From contig JAUHZK010000004.1 in assembly GCA_030425645.1 (NCBI GenBank), forward strand, positions 1 to 61,099: a stretch of DNA of 61,099 nucleotides, written 5' to 3'. Each line of letters opens with the position of its first letter. Position 1 is the first letter of the stretch. Under the pieces are notes generated by a model. The model did no database searches. It was not told the origin of the DNA and saw only the letters and a list, made by a program, of their open reading frames with translations. Shown here one piece after another: positions 1 through 8,578 of the stretch. This DNA comes from Gammaproteobacteria bacterium. Its GTDB lineage: Bacteria; Pseudomonadota; Gammaproteobacteria; JAPPPA01. A program made the position numbers and the translations under genes.

Positions 1-1389
1 GTCCATGATGCGAACAAAGTCGCTGGCCTCAAAGCTGTCGTAAATTTTTAAGATGTCATCAATCTGGTCATCAGAAATACGGCGGCGTTTGTTACCTTCG
101 TTTTTAATGGACTCCCAAAAGCCTGTTGCATTAATAAGCTGCACCTTGCCTTTGCGTGACTCAGGCTTATTGTTTGTTAGTAACCAGATGTAGGTGCCGA
201 TACCGGTACGGAAAAAGATTTCAGTAGGTAAGGCAACGATGGCGTCCACATAGTCGTTTTGCAGGAGCCAGCGGCGGATTTCAGATTCACCAGAACCGGC
301 ACCGCCATTAAATAAAGGTGATCCAGATAACACGATAGCGCCACGGCCGCCGCCGTTTTCAACACGCTCTAACTTGCTGACCAAATTCAACAGGAACAGC
401 ATCGAGCCATCGCTAATGCGAGGTAGGCCAGCACCAAAACGGCCCGCTAGCTTTTTGTCTTTATGCTCGGCATTAACAACGCTGGCATCCTTCTCCCATT
501 TTTTACCGAAGGGCGGATTTGATAGTTGGTAGTGGAAACGCTTATCAGATAGCTGGTCATTGCCGAGTGTGCTGCCTAGCTTGATGTTCTTGGTTTCAAA
601 CCCTTGAATCATCATATTAGTGAGGGCGACAGCGTGTGTTTCGGGTTCAAGCTCTTGGCCGAACGGCACAAGCTTGGGTGGCACTCTGTAGCGGCTTTCT
701 AGTTCACGCACATAGGAGATTGCGTCAGACAAGAAGCCAGCTGTGCCACAGGTTTGGTCATATATAGTGCGGATGATGCCTGGCTGTTGCTCAAATAGCT
801 CTGTATCGCTATGCAATACCAGCGCGGTGGCTAGCCGCACAACATCACGGGGCGTCATGAAGTCTTCCGCCGCTTCATTCACTTCAGCACCAAACTTACG
901 AATCAAATGCTCGTAAATATTCGACATCACACGATCAGGAACGACATCGGGGTGCAAATCAGTCTTACTGAAGTTCTGGCAAATCTTATAAAGAACGCCG
1001 GCCCGATCCATCTTTAAGATGGTGTTGGCAAAATCAAACTGCTCGAAGATCACGCGAGCATTTTCTGAGAACTGGGCAATGTAGTCCTCAAGGTTTTGTC
1101 GCGTTTTAGTCGAACCCAGAGTGCCCAAAGTATAAGCACTGGTGTTGTAGAAGGAGTGCCCAGAAAGAGGCGTGAGCATCAGGTCTAGGTTGAGGCCGGA
1201 GTCTTTGTGCTCTGTGTAAGCCTTAGTGACATCATCACGGGTTGGTTCTAGTACACACTCAAGTCTACGCAGCAACGTGAATGGCAGAATGATTTTGCCA
1301 AAGTCTGTGTGCTTGAAGTCGCCCCATAAGTCTTCAGCGTTTTTCCAGATAAATGAGGCAAGTGTGCTGCCGTGATTGTTTTCGGCCAT
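1..1389 (-). CDS. hsdM: Type I restriction-modification system DNA methyltransferase subunit HsdM (partial, 3' end outside window)
   Basis: The reverse strand reads open from an ATG at 1389 to the window edge (463 codons). The product is an N6-adenine methylase of a type I restriction-modification system, which modifies host DNA together with a specificity subunit HsdS. The N-terminal part has the HsdM helical domain (starts MAENNHGSTLASFIWKNAED). The methylase core carries a motif I variant (DQTCGTAGF) that binds S-adenosylmethionine and the catalytic motif IV NPPFGKKW. The family is about 480-530 residues, so only the C-terminus is missing. hsdS and hsdR would be expected just left of the window. 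Three direct repeats lie immediately upstream and may be its operator. Function is well supported by motifs; completeness of the system cannot be judged. Confidence 0.93.
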   Translation of the reverse strand, partial: MAENNHGSTLASFIWKNAEDLWGDFKHTDFGKIILPFTLLRRLECVLEPTRDDVTKAYTEHKDSGLNLDLMLTPLSGHSFYNTSAYTLGTLGSTKTRQNLEDYIAQFSENARVIFEQFDFANTILKMDRAGVLYKICQNFSKTDLHPDVVPDRVMSNIYEHLIRKFGAEVNEAAEDFMTPRDVVRLATALVLHSDTELFEQQPGIIRTIYDQTCGTAGFLSDAISYVRELESRYRVPPKLVPFGQELEPETHAVALTNMMIQGFETKNIKLGSTLGNDQLSDKRFHYQLSNPPFGKKWEKDASVVNAEHKDKKLAGRFGAGLPRISDGSMLFLLNLVSKLERVENGGGRGAIVLSGSPLFNGGAGSGESEIRRWLLQNDYVDAIVALPTEIFFRTGIGTYIWLLTNNKPESRKGKVQLINATGFWESIKNEGNKRRRISDDQIDDILKIYDSFEASDFVRIMD

Positions 1390-1401
1390 TTAGTAAGTCT
1401 C

Positions 1402-1521
1402 CAACCTTGAAATGCAAGTTACAGACTAACACTTAATAACCACTTTGCAACCCTGAAATGCAAATTACGGGCTTTTTTTAGAGTTTAGGCTAAGTTACGA
1501 TGCAGCCTTCAAATGCAAATA
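1402..1521. repeat. Three spaced direct repeats between hsdM and ugd
   Basis: Three near-identical 18-21 bp units begin near 1402, 1448 and 1503. The first two share the core CCYTGAAATGCAARTTAC. The third (CCTTCAAATGCAAATAGC) is more diverged. Starts are 46 and 55 bp apart. The units are not palindromic. Because they fill the hsdM leader and the last one ends 15 bp before ugd, they may be binding sites for a regulator of the restriction operon, or remnants of repeat-mediated insertion. The sequence shows the repeats; the role is inference. Confidence 0.7.
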
Positions 1522-1535
1522 GCCGTTTTAAGTAA

Positions 1536-2861
1536 ATGAAAGTTACGATTTTTGGTACCGGCTATGTCGGTCTGGTGACCGGCACATGCTTGGCCGAAGT
1601 TGGGCATGAGGTCACCTGTGTAGACGTCGACCAAGCCAAGGTTGACGGCCTAAATAATGGTGTGATTCCGATTTATGAGCCGGGCCTTGAGCCGATGGTT
1701 ATTAACAACCATCAGCAAGGACGCCTGCATTTCACAACGGATGCGGCAAAAGCGGTGAAGTTTGCTGACGTGCAGTTCATCGCCGTCGGTACGCCGCCAG
1801 ATGAAGACGGCTCAGCCGATTTGCAGTACGTACTGGCAGTGGCTAAAACCATTGCTGAGCACATGGATAGTTTCAAGATTGTCATCGACAAATCCACTGT
1901 GCCGGTTGGGACTGCTGACAAAGTCAGCGCGGCAATGGCTGACACCTTAGCTGCACGCGACGCTGATATTGATTATCAGGTCTGCTCAAACCCCGAGTTT
2001 CTAAAAGAAGGGGCTGCGGTCGCCGACTTTATGAAACCAGACCGAATTGTGATTGGTACCGCGAGCGAGTCAGTTGAGCAAACCATGCGTGAGCTTTATG
2101 GGCCATTCAACCGCAACCATGACCGCATTTTGTTTATGGACGTGCGCTCAGCAGAGCTAACCAAGTACGCAGCTAATGCCATGTTAGCCACCAAAATCAG
2201 CTTTATGAATGAGATGGCCAACCTTGCTGAGCATGTGGGTGCCGACATTGAAGCGGTGCGCCACGGAATTGGCTCAGATCCAAGAATCGGTTATCAATTC
2301 ATTTACCCAGGCTGCGGTTATGGCGGCTCTTGCTTCCCGAAAGATGTGCAGGCGTTAGCGCGAACCGCTGGCCAAGTGGGTTATGAGGCTGAGCTGTTAA
2401 ATGCAGTGGAAGCCGTTAACAACCGCCAAAAGCATCGTCTATTTGCCAAGTTGAGCGACTATTACAATGGTCAGTTGGCCGGTAAAACGATCGCGATCTG
2501 GGGCTTATCGTTTAAGCCAAACACCGACGATATGCGCGAAGCGCCTAGTCGCGTGTTGATGGAGTCTTTGTGGCAGGCTGGCGCCAAAGTACAGGCCTAC
2601 GACCCGGTTGCAAGCGAGGAAACTCAGCGAATTTACGGCGAACGTGCCGATCTGCGTTTGTGTGATGAACAGCTTGACGCCCTAGATGGCGCTGATGCGC
2701 TAGTGGTTTGCACAGAGTGGAGTAACTTCAAGAGCCCAGACTTTGCGCTAATCGCCTCTAAGCTAGCCGACAAGCTCGTTGTAGATGGCCGCAATATATA
2801 TGGCCCAGAGATTACCCAAGATCACGGTCTAGATTACCGTGGCATTGGCCGTCGCAGTTAA
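1536..2861 (+). CDS. ugd: UDP-glucose 6-dehydrogenase
   Basis: This cytoplasmic enzyme oxidises UDP-glucose to UDP-glucuronate with two NAD+, supplying precursors for capsule, exopolysaccharide or lipid A modification. The 441 residues match the family. The N-terminal Rossmann motif [10 protein letters not shown] is at residues 7-16. The catalytic thiol lies in YGGSCFPKD at Cys266, and a C-terminal UDP-binding domain begins after about residue 310 with [16 protein letters not shown]. The start is the only ATG before the Rossmann fold, but no clear Shine-Dalgarno precedes it and a copy of the upstream repeat ends 15 bp before. Related GDP-mannose or UDP-ManNAc dehydrogenases are less likely given the GGSCFPKD and SFKPNTDD signatures. 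No polysaccharide genes flank it. Confidence 0.93.
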   Translation: MKVTIFGTGYVGLVTGTCLAEVGHEVTCVDVDQAKVDGLNNGVIPIYEPGLEPMVINNHQQGRLHFTTDAAKAVKFADVQFIAVGTPPDEDGSADLQYVLAVAKTIAEHMDSFKIVIDKSTVPVGTADKVSAAMADTLAARDADIDYQVCSNPEFLKEGAAVADFMKPDRIVIGTASESVEQTMRELYGPFNRNHDRILFMDVRSAELTKYAANAMLATKISFMNEMANLAEHVGADIEAVRHGIGSDPRIGYQFIYPGCGYGGSCFPKDVQALARTAGQVGYEAELLNAVEAVNNRQKHRLFAKLSDYYNGQLAGKTIAIWGLSFKPNTDDMREAPSRVLMESLWQAGAKVQAYDPVASEETQRIYGERADLRLCDEQLDALDGADALVVCTEWSNFKSPDFALIASKLADKLVVDGRNIYGPEITQDHGLDYRGIGRRS

Positions 2862-2866
2862 ATCTA

Positions 2867-2889
2867 AATCGGCGCCGCTAGCGCCGATT
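2867..2889 (+). terminator. Possible weak terminator hairpin after ugd
   Basis: AATCGGCGC and GCGCCGATT form a perfect 9-bp stem with a 5-nt loop, starting six bases after the ugd stop. No U-tract follows, so it may only stabilise or attenuate the transcript reading into the MAPEG gene. Confidence 0.4.
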
Positions 2890-2909
2890 AAGCTAATAAG
2901 GACCGTGTC

Positions 2910-3305
2910 ATGAAGATCGCAACCGACCTATTCTTTTGGACCGCCGTTTACGGTGGTGTTTTGGGCATCCTAACTGTCATGCTGGCGGCCAATGTTTCAC
3001 GCTTGCGTATGAAGCATAAGGCTCCTTGGGGCGATAAAGGCAATCACGATTTAGTGGGTGCAATTCGGGCGCATGGAAATGCCACTGAGTTCGTACCGCT
3101 GTTCCTGGTGCTGTTTTTGATCTGGGAACTGCAAGGTGCCAGCGATAATGCTCTTGCTATTGTGGGTGGCCTATTTGTTGCCAGTCGCTTTGCTCATGCC
3201 TACGGCATGATCGCCGTGCATCGACTAGCCCGTCAGTATGGCGCTGCCGTCAGCTACGTTGTGCCGTTGCTGATTGGCGTAATGGTGATTATTAGCGCCC
3301 TATAA
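2910..3305 (+). CDS. MAPEG family membrane protein
   Basis: This is a 131-residue integral membrane protein of the MAPEG superfamily (membrane-associated eicosanoid/glutathione metabolism proteins, some with glutathione transferase activity). Four hydrophobic segments are visible (about 8-28, 64-76, 80-95, 108-130). The family signature RAHGNATEFVPL is at about residues 54-65. An AAGGA ribosome site precedes the ATG at normal distance. It lies 48 bp after ugd. The physiological substrate cannot be read from sequence. A glutathione-linked role would fit the other glutathione genes in the window (gshA, gshB, GST), but those are not adjacent. Confidence 0.88.
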   Translation: MKIATDLFFWTAVYGGVLGILTVMLAANVSRLRMKHKAPWGDKGNHDLVGAIRAHGNATEFVPLFLVLFLIWELQGASDNALAIVGGLFVASRFAHAYGMIAVHRLARQYGAAVSYVVPLLIGVMVIISAL

Positions 3306-3321
3306 TCCTGCGGCTTACGCT

Positions 3322-3534
3322 GTGCAGTCGCCAGAGTTTGATGGACAAGCCCTCGCCGATATCGAGGCGAGGCTGGACTCTTTGAATCACGCTCTTGAGC
3401 GCCTCAACGCCAGCTTAGAGGCCGCTGAATCAGACGACAAACTTGAGCAGCAGTTACTGCTCGTCAACCGTGACATCGCTACGCTACGCCAACAGTGGCG
3501 TGCTTTACTCTCACTGCCGCCGCCGCGCGAATAA
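3322..3534 (+). CDS. Small coiled-coil protein, unknown function
   Basis: This 70-residue ORF begins at GTG, 16 bp after the MAPEG stop. The product is acidic and strongly helical. Heptad-like spacing of Leu and Ile from about residue 11 to 63 (LADIEARLDSLNHALERLN) predicts a coiled coil. It ends PPPRE. No Shine-Dalgarno is obvious, and no family is recognised. Support comes from its position in the same direction, its biased helical composition and the lack of a better reading in the interval. It could be a SlyX-like small protein, because SlyX has similar size and a PP motif near its end, but the match is loose. Confidence 0.5.
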   Translation: MQSPEFDGQALADIEARLDSLNHALERLNASLEAAESDDKLEQQLLLVNRDIATLRQQWRALLSLPPPRE

Positions 3535-3553
3535 ATCAATACATCCGTATTCA

Positions 3554-3581
3554 TTGATAAAAAGTAGCGTTGTGGCACAAT
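3554..3581 (+). promoter_or_regulatory. Candidate sigma-70 promoter for the B12 riboswitch/btuB transcript
   Basis: TTGATA (3554-3559) and CACAAT (3576-3581) are separated by 16 bp and lie just upstream of the riboswitch 5' end, which suits transcription starting near 3588. Confidence 0.5.
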
Positions 3582-3590
3582 AGCCGCCCG

Positions 3591-3786
3591 CTTCAGGTGC
3601 TGAACTGCGTTCAAATTGGACGTTACCTCAGATAAACGGGAAGTAAGTGCGCCCAAGGCAAACCTTACGCTGCCCCCGCAACGGTGATGGAGTTGTAGTT
3701 ATTACTGGCTCAGTGAGCTAGGCCACTGTCGAAAGACGGGAAGGCAATAACTACTGACCCTCCTAAGCCCGGATACCGGCCTGAGT
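3591..3786 (+). ncRNA. Cobalamin (adenosylcobalamin) riboswitch
   Basis: The leader contains the class-defining elements of a B12 riboswitch: an AGGTGC-type 5' segment, the conserved core GCTGCCCCCGCAACGGTGA (about 3669-3687), and the terminal B12 box AAGCCCGGATACCGGCCTGA (about 3765-3784). It ends about 47 bp before the receptor gene start. Binding of cobalamin normally represses expression of the downstream uptake gene by sequestering the ribosome site or terminating transcription. Which of these applies here cannot be told by eye. The call is by motif match and context and is very secure; exact ends are approximate. Confidence 0.95.
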
Positions 3787-3832
3787 TTCCTTTATTCCTA
3801 AGTGCTTACGGTGGGTAAGCAACGAGGCAAAA

Positions 3833-5797
3833 ATGAAATTACCTTTGTTAAAAACGACGGCGGCTGGCTTTTTGAGTCTGCTGCCACTGGCCGCTGTGGC
3901 TGAAACACAGCTTGAGCGTGAAGAAATTGTGGTCACTTCCACGCGCAGCCAATATTCGGCGAACACACCGGCCATGGTGACCACGATTGACCGAGCTGAG
4001 ATCGAGCGTAGTGCAGCGCGCAGCTTGGTTGACGTATTGCGTAACCAAGGCGCGCTAACCATCACTGACTTTTTTGGTGACGGTTCACGTCCAACCATCG
4101 CGATTCGCGGCTTTGGTGAAAATGGCGGCCAACATGCACTGGTGCTGGTGGATGGACGTCGTCTTAATAACTTTGATATTGCGGCCCCCGACTTAAATAG
4201 CATCCCGCTCAAAGACGTTGAGCGTATTGAAATTATTGAAGGCTCGGCCGCCACCTTGTACGGCGACCAAGCGGTCGGTGGTGTGATTAATATTATTACC
4301 CGCCGTGCTAGTGCCAATAACACGCGCGCCAGTATTACCTTGGGTACAGATCGCGCCAGTGAAGTGGACTTGTCGGTGCGCCAGAAGTTGTCAGAAAACT
4401 GGGGGCTTTCGGCTAATATCAATCGCCGTGATGTGGGCAATTACCGCCAAAACAATGATTTGCGCTACAGCAATATTAGTGTTGGTTTAGACCGCCGCAA
4501 AGGCGACCATAGTCAGGTCTATGAGCTGCAATATGTGGACGAGTACCTACAAACGCCGGGCCCATTATTTGCCGCCGAACTAGCAGCCGATCGTCGCCAG
4601 TCAACGGCCAATTTTTCGGACGATTATTCAGACACGCAAACGCAGGCGGTGCGCCTAGGTTTTTACGGTGCCTTGAGCGCAAACTGGGATTACGAAGTTG
4701 ACGTTACCGGCCGCGAAACCGACGGTGAATTTTTGCTGAGTTTCGCCTCATTCAAAAATACCGACCCCGCGACCCAAGACCGCGCTGTGTGGTCTGTTAG
4801 CCCACGTTTAGTCGGTTATCTGCCAAGCAGTCATGGTGATGTGCTCTGGGTGAGCGGGATCGACTATCAGGATTCGCGTTATGACCTTTCGTCGTCGATT
4901 GGTATTCAGCGCAGCCGACAGAATGTCGCTAGTGTCTATAGCCGCGTACAACAGCCGCTCGCTGCGGAAGTTGAGCTAACTTATGGCTTGCGCTATGCGC
5001 GCTCTGAGAATGAGCTTACCGATAGCTTTAAATACCTGACGCCGACCGAGGTTAACGACAACCTCTGGGGTGGTGAGCTGGGTCTTCGCAAGACACTGTC
5101 TTCGCGCACTGAGCTGCTAGCCAGGGTCGAGCGCGTTTACCGTTTTGCCAAAGTTGACGAGCATACCAATACTGCATTTGGCGTAACCGCCTCGTTGGAG
5201 CCAACCGAAGGTTACTCTTATGAGCTAGGTGTCGAGCAGGCCTATAACAAAGCAGATTTGCGTTTTTCTTTATGGCAGATTGATCTAGAGAATGAGATTG
5301 CTTTTGACCCGACAGTGTTCGCCAATATCAATCTTGAAGACACTCGCCGTATTGGCTTTACCGCCTTTGTCGGTGTCGACCTGTCTGAGGCTAGCCGTGT
5401 GTCGCTATCTGGTTCTGTGGTCGAAGCGGAATCGCGCCGCGGCGCGCTGAAAGGCAAGTCAGTACCACTAGTGCCACGCTATAACGTGCGTATTGGCCTC
5501 AATCAGGATTGGGGGAGTCGCTGGACCAGCTTGTTGGAATGGCAAGCGGTAGGCAAGCGTGCATTTAGCGGCGACTTCAGCAATAACTTTGATCGCCTCG
5601 ACGATTACAACGTTGTTAACCTGGCCTTACGTTGGCAGGCTGTTGAGCATAGCGTTAGCTTGCGGGTGAACAATGTATTGAATGAAAAATACAGTGAGTT
5701 CGGCGCGGTTGGTTTTAACAGCGTTGGTGTGCGGGAAGAATCGTTCCTACCATCACCAGAAACCACTGCGAACGTGAATTGGGAATATAGCTTCTAA
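3833..5797 (+). CDS. btuB: BtuB-like TonB-dependent outer-membrane receptor (vitamin B12)
   Basis: This 654-residue outer-membrane beta-barrel receptor is probably for cobalamin. A signal peptide ends near AVAET (residues 1-24), followed by a TonB box (EEIVVTST, about 30-37). The plug domain follows with GDGSRPTIAIRGFGENG and LVDGRRLN. The plug ends with the family motif IEIIEGSAATLYGDQAVGG and the barrel terminates in an aromatic residue (WEYSF). The upstream B12 riboswitch specifies the ligand class and the mode of control. BtuC/D/F components are not nearby. Energy would come from TonB-ExbBD; a TonB-like gene is in the window at about 27.4 kb, but it resembles TonB3 and need not serve this receptor. 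The last codons overlap the end of tatC by 4 bp, tail to tail. Confidence 0.92.
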   Translation: MKLPLLKTTAAGFLSLLPLAAVAETQLEREEIVVTSTRSQYSANTPAMVTTIDRAEIERSAARSLVDVLRNQGALTITDFFGDGSRPTIAIRGFGENGGQHALVLVDGRRLNNFDIAAPDLNSIPLKDVERIEIIEGSAATLYGDQAVGGVINIITRRASANNTRASITLGTDRASEVDLSVRQKLSENWGLSANINRRDVGNYRQNNDLRYSNISVGLDRRKGDHSQVYELQYVDEYLQTPGPLFAAELAADRRQSTANFSDDYSDTQTQAVRLGFYGALSANWDYEVDVTGRETDGEFLLSFASFKNTDPATQDRAVWSVSPRLVGYLPSSHGDVLWVSGIDYQDSRYDLSSSIGIQRSRQNVASVYSRVQQPLAAEVELTYGLRYARSENELTDSFKYLTPTEVNDNLWGGELGLRKTLSSRTELLARVERVYRFAKVDEHTNTAFGVTASLEPTEGYSYELGVEQAYNKADLRFSLWQIDLENEIAFDPTVFANINLEDTRRIGFTAFVGVDLSEASRVSLSGSVVEAESRRGALKGKSVPLVPRYNVRIGLNQDWGSRWTSLLEWQAVGKRAFSGDFSNNFDRLDDYNVVNLALRWQAVEHSVSLRVNNVLNEKYSEFGAVGFNSVGVREESFLPSPETTANVNWEYSF

Positions 5798-6582
5798 GAG
5801 CTTTGTTCTTTGGCGCGGGCAGCATCTTGCTGCTCGCGCTCTTTAATGCCGGGTACTAGCAAGCGCGCCATGATAATGCCGCTTTCAAACAACACATACA
5901 TCGGCACCGCCAATAAGGTTTGGCTAATCACATCTGGCGGGGTTAAAAACATGCCCGCTACAAAGGCCCCGAGAAAAACATAGGGACGTTTTTCTTTCAG
6001 CTTGCTCGGTGTGGTGATGCCGGTCCACACCATCAGCACGGTGGCGATCGGTACTTCGAAGGCTAGGCCGAAGGCCAGAAACAGCGCAATCACAAAGTCT
6101 AAATAGCGACCAATGTCAGTAGCGATGGTGACGCCTTCTGGCGCCATGCTGGTAAGAAAACCAAATACCAGTGGGAACACTACGTAGTAGGCAAAAGCGA
6201 TGCCGGCGTAAAACAGCGCCACGCTAGATACCAGCAACGGTACGGCGATACGGCGCTCGTGTTGATATAACCCCGGTGCTATAAAGCCCCAAACCTGGTG
6301 TAACACCCATGGCATCGCCAGTACCAAAGCCGCTAATAGCGACAGCTTAAAAGGCGTTAAAAAGGGTGAGGCGACCTCGGTCGCAATCATGCTGGTGCCT
6401 TCAGGTAGGAATACCAGTAGTGGCCCGGCCAGTAGGGTAAATAAGTCTTTAGAGAAAAAGCTTAGTGGAATAAAAACCACTAATACGCCCAATAGTGCCT
6501 TAACTAGGCGGTCGCGCATTTCAACTAAGTGAGACACCCAGGGCATGCTGTTGCTGGGTGGTGGCGTTTGGGGCTTACCCAT
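5794..6582 (-). CDS. tatC: Twin-arginine translocase subunit TatC
   Basis: TatC is the six-helix inner-membrane receptor that recognises RR signal peptides and forms the Tat translocon with TatA and TatB. The 262-residue product has the N-terminal signature HLVEMRDRLVKAL, the conserved FLTPFKLSLLAAL region and a last helix near LLAVPMYVLFESGI. It is the third gene of tatABC and overlaps tatB by 8 bp, implying translational coupling. The downstream end is convergent with btuB. At least two proteins in this window (PhoD and PhoX types) carry twin-arginine signals and are likely clients. Confidence 0.96.
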   Translation of the reverse strand: MGKPQTPPPSNSMPWVSHLVEMRDRLVKALLGVLVVFIPLSFFSKDLFTLLAGPLLVFLPEGTSMIATEVASPFLTPFKLSLLAALVLAMPWVLHQVWGFIAPGLYQHERRIAVPLLVSSVALFYAGIAFAYYVVFPLVFGFLTSMAPEGVTIATDIGRYLDFVIALFLAFGLAFEVPIATVLMVWTGITTPSKLKEKRPYVFLGAFVAGMFLTPPDVISQTLLAVPMYVLFESGIIMARLLVPGIKEREQQDAARAKEQSS

Positions 6583-6907
6583 TATCTTTTTCGGTATTTT
6601 CTGCGGTTGGCGTTGCGGCTGCGCCAGCTTCTTGGCCGGTATCGGCTTGGCTGGCTTCTTGCGACAGCGGTTGCATCACGTCTTGGTTGAGCTGTTGACG
6701 AACGCTCTCGACGGATTCACGTATTTTTTGTTGGTCTTCTAAGGCAATTTGGCGGTCGATATCGCGTTGGATGGTTTGCGCCATGCGGCGGATTTTGCCG
6801 GTAAAGCGGCCGATCGACGTGGCTAGCTTGGGCAGGCGGTCAGGGCCCACCACAATCATGGCAATCACTAATAGGAGGGCGACCTCCCATAATCCAACAT
6901 CAAACAT
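6575..6907 (-). CDS. tatB: Sec-independent translocase protein TatB
   Basis: TatB is the 110-residue single-span inner-membrane partner of TatC. The N-terminus MFDVGLWEVALLLVIAMIVVGP shows the typical short periplasmic tail, one transmembrane helix and the GP hinge. It is followed by an amphipathic helix (DRLPKLATSIGRFTGKIRR) and an acidic, poorly conserved tail. It lies between tatA and tatC in the standard order, with a 6-bp gap to tatA. Confidence 0.95.
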   Translation of the reverse strand: MFDVGLWEVALLLVIAMIVVGPDRLPKLATSIGRFTGKIRRMAQTIQRDIDRQIALEDQQKIRESVESVRQQLNQDVMQPLSQEASQADTGQEAGAAATPTAENTEKDNG

Positions 6908-6913
6908 GGTCGA

Positions 6914-7156
6914 TTAAGCGTCGGTTTTGTCTTTTGCTTCAACGTCGATAGTTTCGGCGTTAGTTTTTGCTTGGCTCTCGTCGTTAATCTGTTCTTTGGG
7001 CTGATCGTCTTTGGGGTCGTTCATGGCGCTTTTAAAATTCTTAATCGCGCCGCCTAGGTCGCCACCCATGCCGCGTAGTTTTTTGGTACCAAAAATCAGC
7101 ACCACAATGGCCAAAACAATCAGTAGCTGCCAAACGCTAATACCGCCGAATCCCAT
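6914..7156 (-). CDS. tatA: Sec-independent translocase protein TatA
   Basis: TatA is the pore-forming 80-residue subunit of the Tat system. The transmembrane segment is [16 protein letters not shown]-like (residues about 6-22). The FGTKKL hinge and the amphipathic helix [17 protein letters not shown] follow, then an acidic polar tail rich in D, E and K. This is the first gene of tatABC on the minus strand. The promoter should lie in the 74 bp before the end of the next gene. Confidence 0.95.
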   Translation of the reverse strand: MGFGGISVWQLLIVLAIVVLIFGTKKLRGMGGDLGGAIKNFKSAMNDPKDDQPKEQINDESQAKTNAETIDVEAKDKTDA

Positions 7157-7230
7157 GTTCTTACTCCAACTGTCGCTATCGCTAAGTAAATTAATTTAGC
7201 TGCGCATTATCGCACAGCGAATATGACATC

Positions 7231-8472
7231 TTACCGACACTGCCAAGCAATGGTGCTGGTTAGTTTGCCAAGCGTTAGTAGGTGGGTGCCCAATACCGCC
7301 TTACCGGATACCAGTAAGCTAGCGGTGAGTTCACGTTTGGGGTCTGCCCAGCAAAGAATATTGGCAAAGCCAACGTGGCCGTAGGCTGAACCTGTCATTG
7401 GCCCCCATACGCCGTATGGGTTACCGCCCAGCATTAGGCCCTGTGAATAACGCATCGGAATTTTAAGGGTGTGGTCAAACTGCAGCTTAGTGGTTGGCTT
7501 AACCGCTAGCTTGGTCGTCTCTGGCTTAAGAATTTGCTGACCGTCCCACTCGCCGTGATTAAGCAACATCTGATAGAAGCGCGTCATTTCTTCAGCGCTG
7601 GCGTACATATTGCCGGCTGGAATAATGGCGTCAAAAAACATGTCGCTATTGGAAACTTCTACGACTTCTTCCATCGGCGCGTTTAAGGCTTTTTCTACCA
7701 ATTTGTCGATGGGGAACCGCACTGGCATACCGGCTTCGTAATTGAGCGCGACGTCGTTGCGGTGCTCTTTCGGTAGACCGTAGGTGAAGTGCTTCATGCC
7801 CAGCGGTTTGCGTAGTTTTTCGTCGTTATAGGCGCGAATGTCATTGCCAGTCACGCGCTTAATCAGCTCGCCAATAATGTAGCCGCCGGTGATGGCGTGG
7901 TAGGCGATGCGGGTATTGCCTTTTTTAGCTGGTGCCATCTTGCAGAGGGTTTCAATAATAAAGTCCCACTCAGTCAAGCGCTCGGCGGTTAGCTCTTCTT
8001 TTGGTAGGTCAAACATTGGGAAGCCGCCGCGATGTGAAAGCACCTCAGAAATGGTGGTCTTCTGTTTGCCGTTTTGGCCAAACTCCGGAATGTAGTGCGC
8101 GACCGGCTTATTAATATCAATGTCGCCGTCTTCGGCTAATTTAAGCGCCAGTATTGCCGTCACCGCCTTGGAGGCAGAGAACAGGCACATCGGTGTTTCT
8201 GGCAGCGTGCGCACGGCGTTAAGGCCGTCTTCCTGTGGACCGTTGCCACGGTTATGGCCTAGGGCGCGGTTCAGTACGATTTCGCCGCGACGACGCAGGC
8301 AGAAGGACACTGCGGGATAAGCACCGCTGCGGTAAACGTCCTCAACGTCACTCCAAATATTGGCAACAGCGCTATCCGTTAATCCAACTTTGCTGGGAGC
8401 GACTTCGCTCTCGCTATTAACAGTCGTAACGGTAGTTAAATCATTAGGAATGCGAACGTAGGTATCGGCCAT
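7231..8472 (-). CDS. Serine hydrolase of the beta-lactamase class C/esterase family VIII
   Basis: This is a 413-residue serine hydrolase of the beta-lactamase fold (PF00144-type). The nucleophile motif SxxK is at Ser99-Ala-Ser-Lys102 in LFSASKAVTAIL. Other family features are the LLSHRGGFP-like loop (VLSHRGGFPMFD) and the Tyr motif in IAYHAITGGYIIGEL. There is no signal peptide, which argues for a cytoplasmic esterase/lipase rather than a secreted antibiotic-degrading enzyme. The next gene, divergent across about 106 bp, encodes an alpha/beta hydrolase, so both may act on lipid or ester substrates. The exact substrate is unknown. Confidence 0.87.
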   Translation of the reverse strand: MADTYVRIPNDLTTVTTVNSESEVAPSKVGLTDSAVANIWSDVEDVYRSGAYPAVSFCLRRRGEIVLNRALGHNRGNGPQEDGLNAVRTLPETPMCLFSASKAVTAILALKLAEDGDIDINKPVAHYIPEFGQNGKQKTTISEVLSHRGGFPMFDLPKEELTAERLTEWDFIIETLCKMAPAKKGNTRIAYHAITGGYIIGELIKRVTGNDIRAYNDEKLRKPLGMKHFTYGLPKEHRNDVALNYEAGMPVRFPIDKLVEKALNAPMEEVVEVSNSDMFFDAIIPAGNMYASAEEMTRFYQMLLNHGEWDGQQILKPETTKLAVKPTTKLQFDHTLKIPMRYSQGLMLGGNPYGVWGPMTGSAYGHVGFANILCWADPKRELTASLLVSGKAVLGTHLLTLGKLTSTIAWQCR

Positions 8473-8578
8473 GGTTGTGACAGTTTGATGACAAAAAACG
8501 CACTATATCAGCACTGTTTATCTATTGGGCTGGCCAGTAAGATAGAGCGCCCTGTCTTAATGCCCATAAGGAAACCTC

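Noticed and set aside
1-1389. A functional link between hsdM and the nuclease-channel pair
   Set aside because: They are over 50 kb apart with housekeeping genes between; nothing in the sequence connects them.
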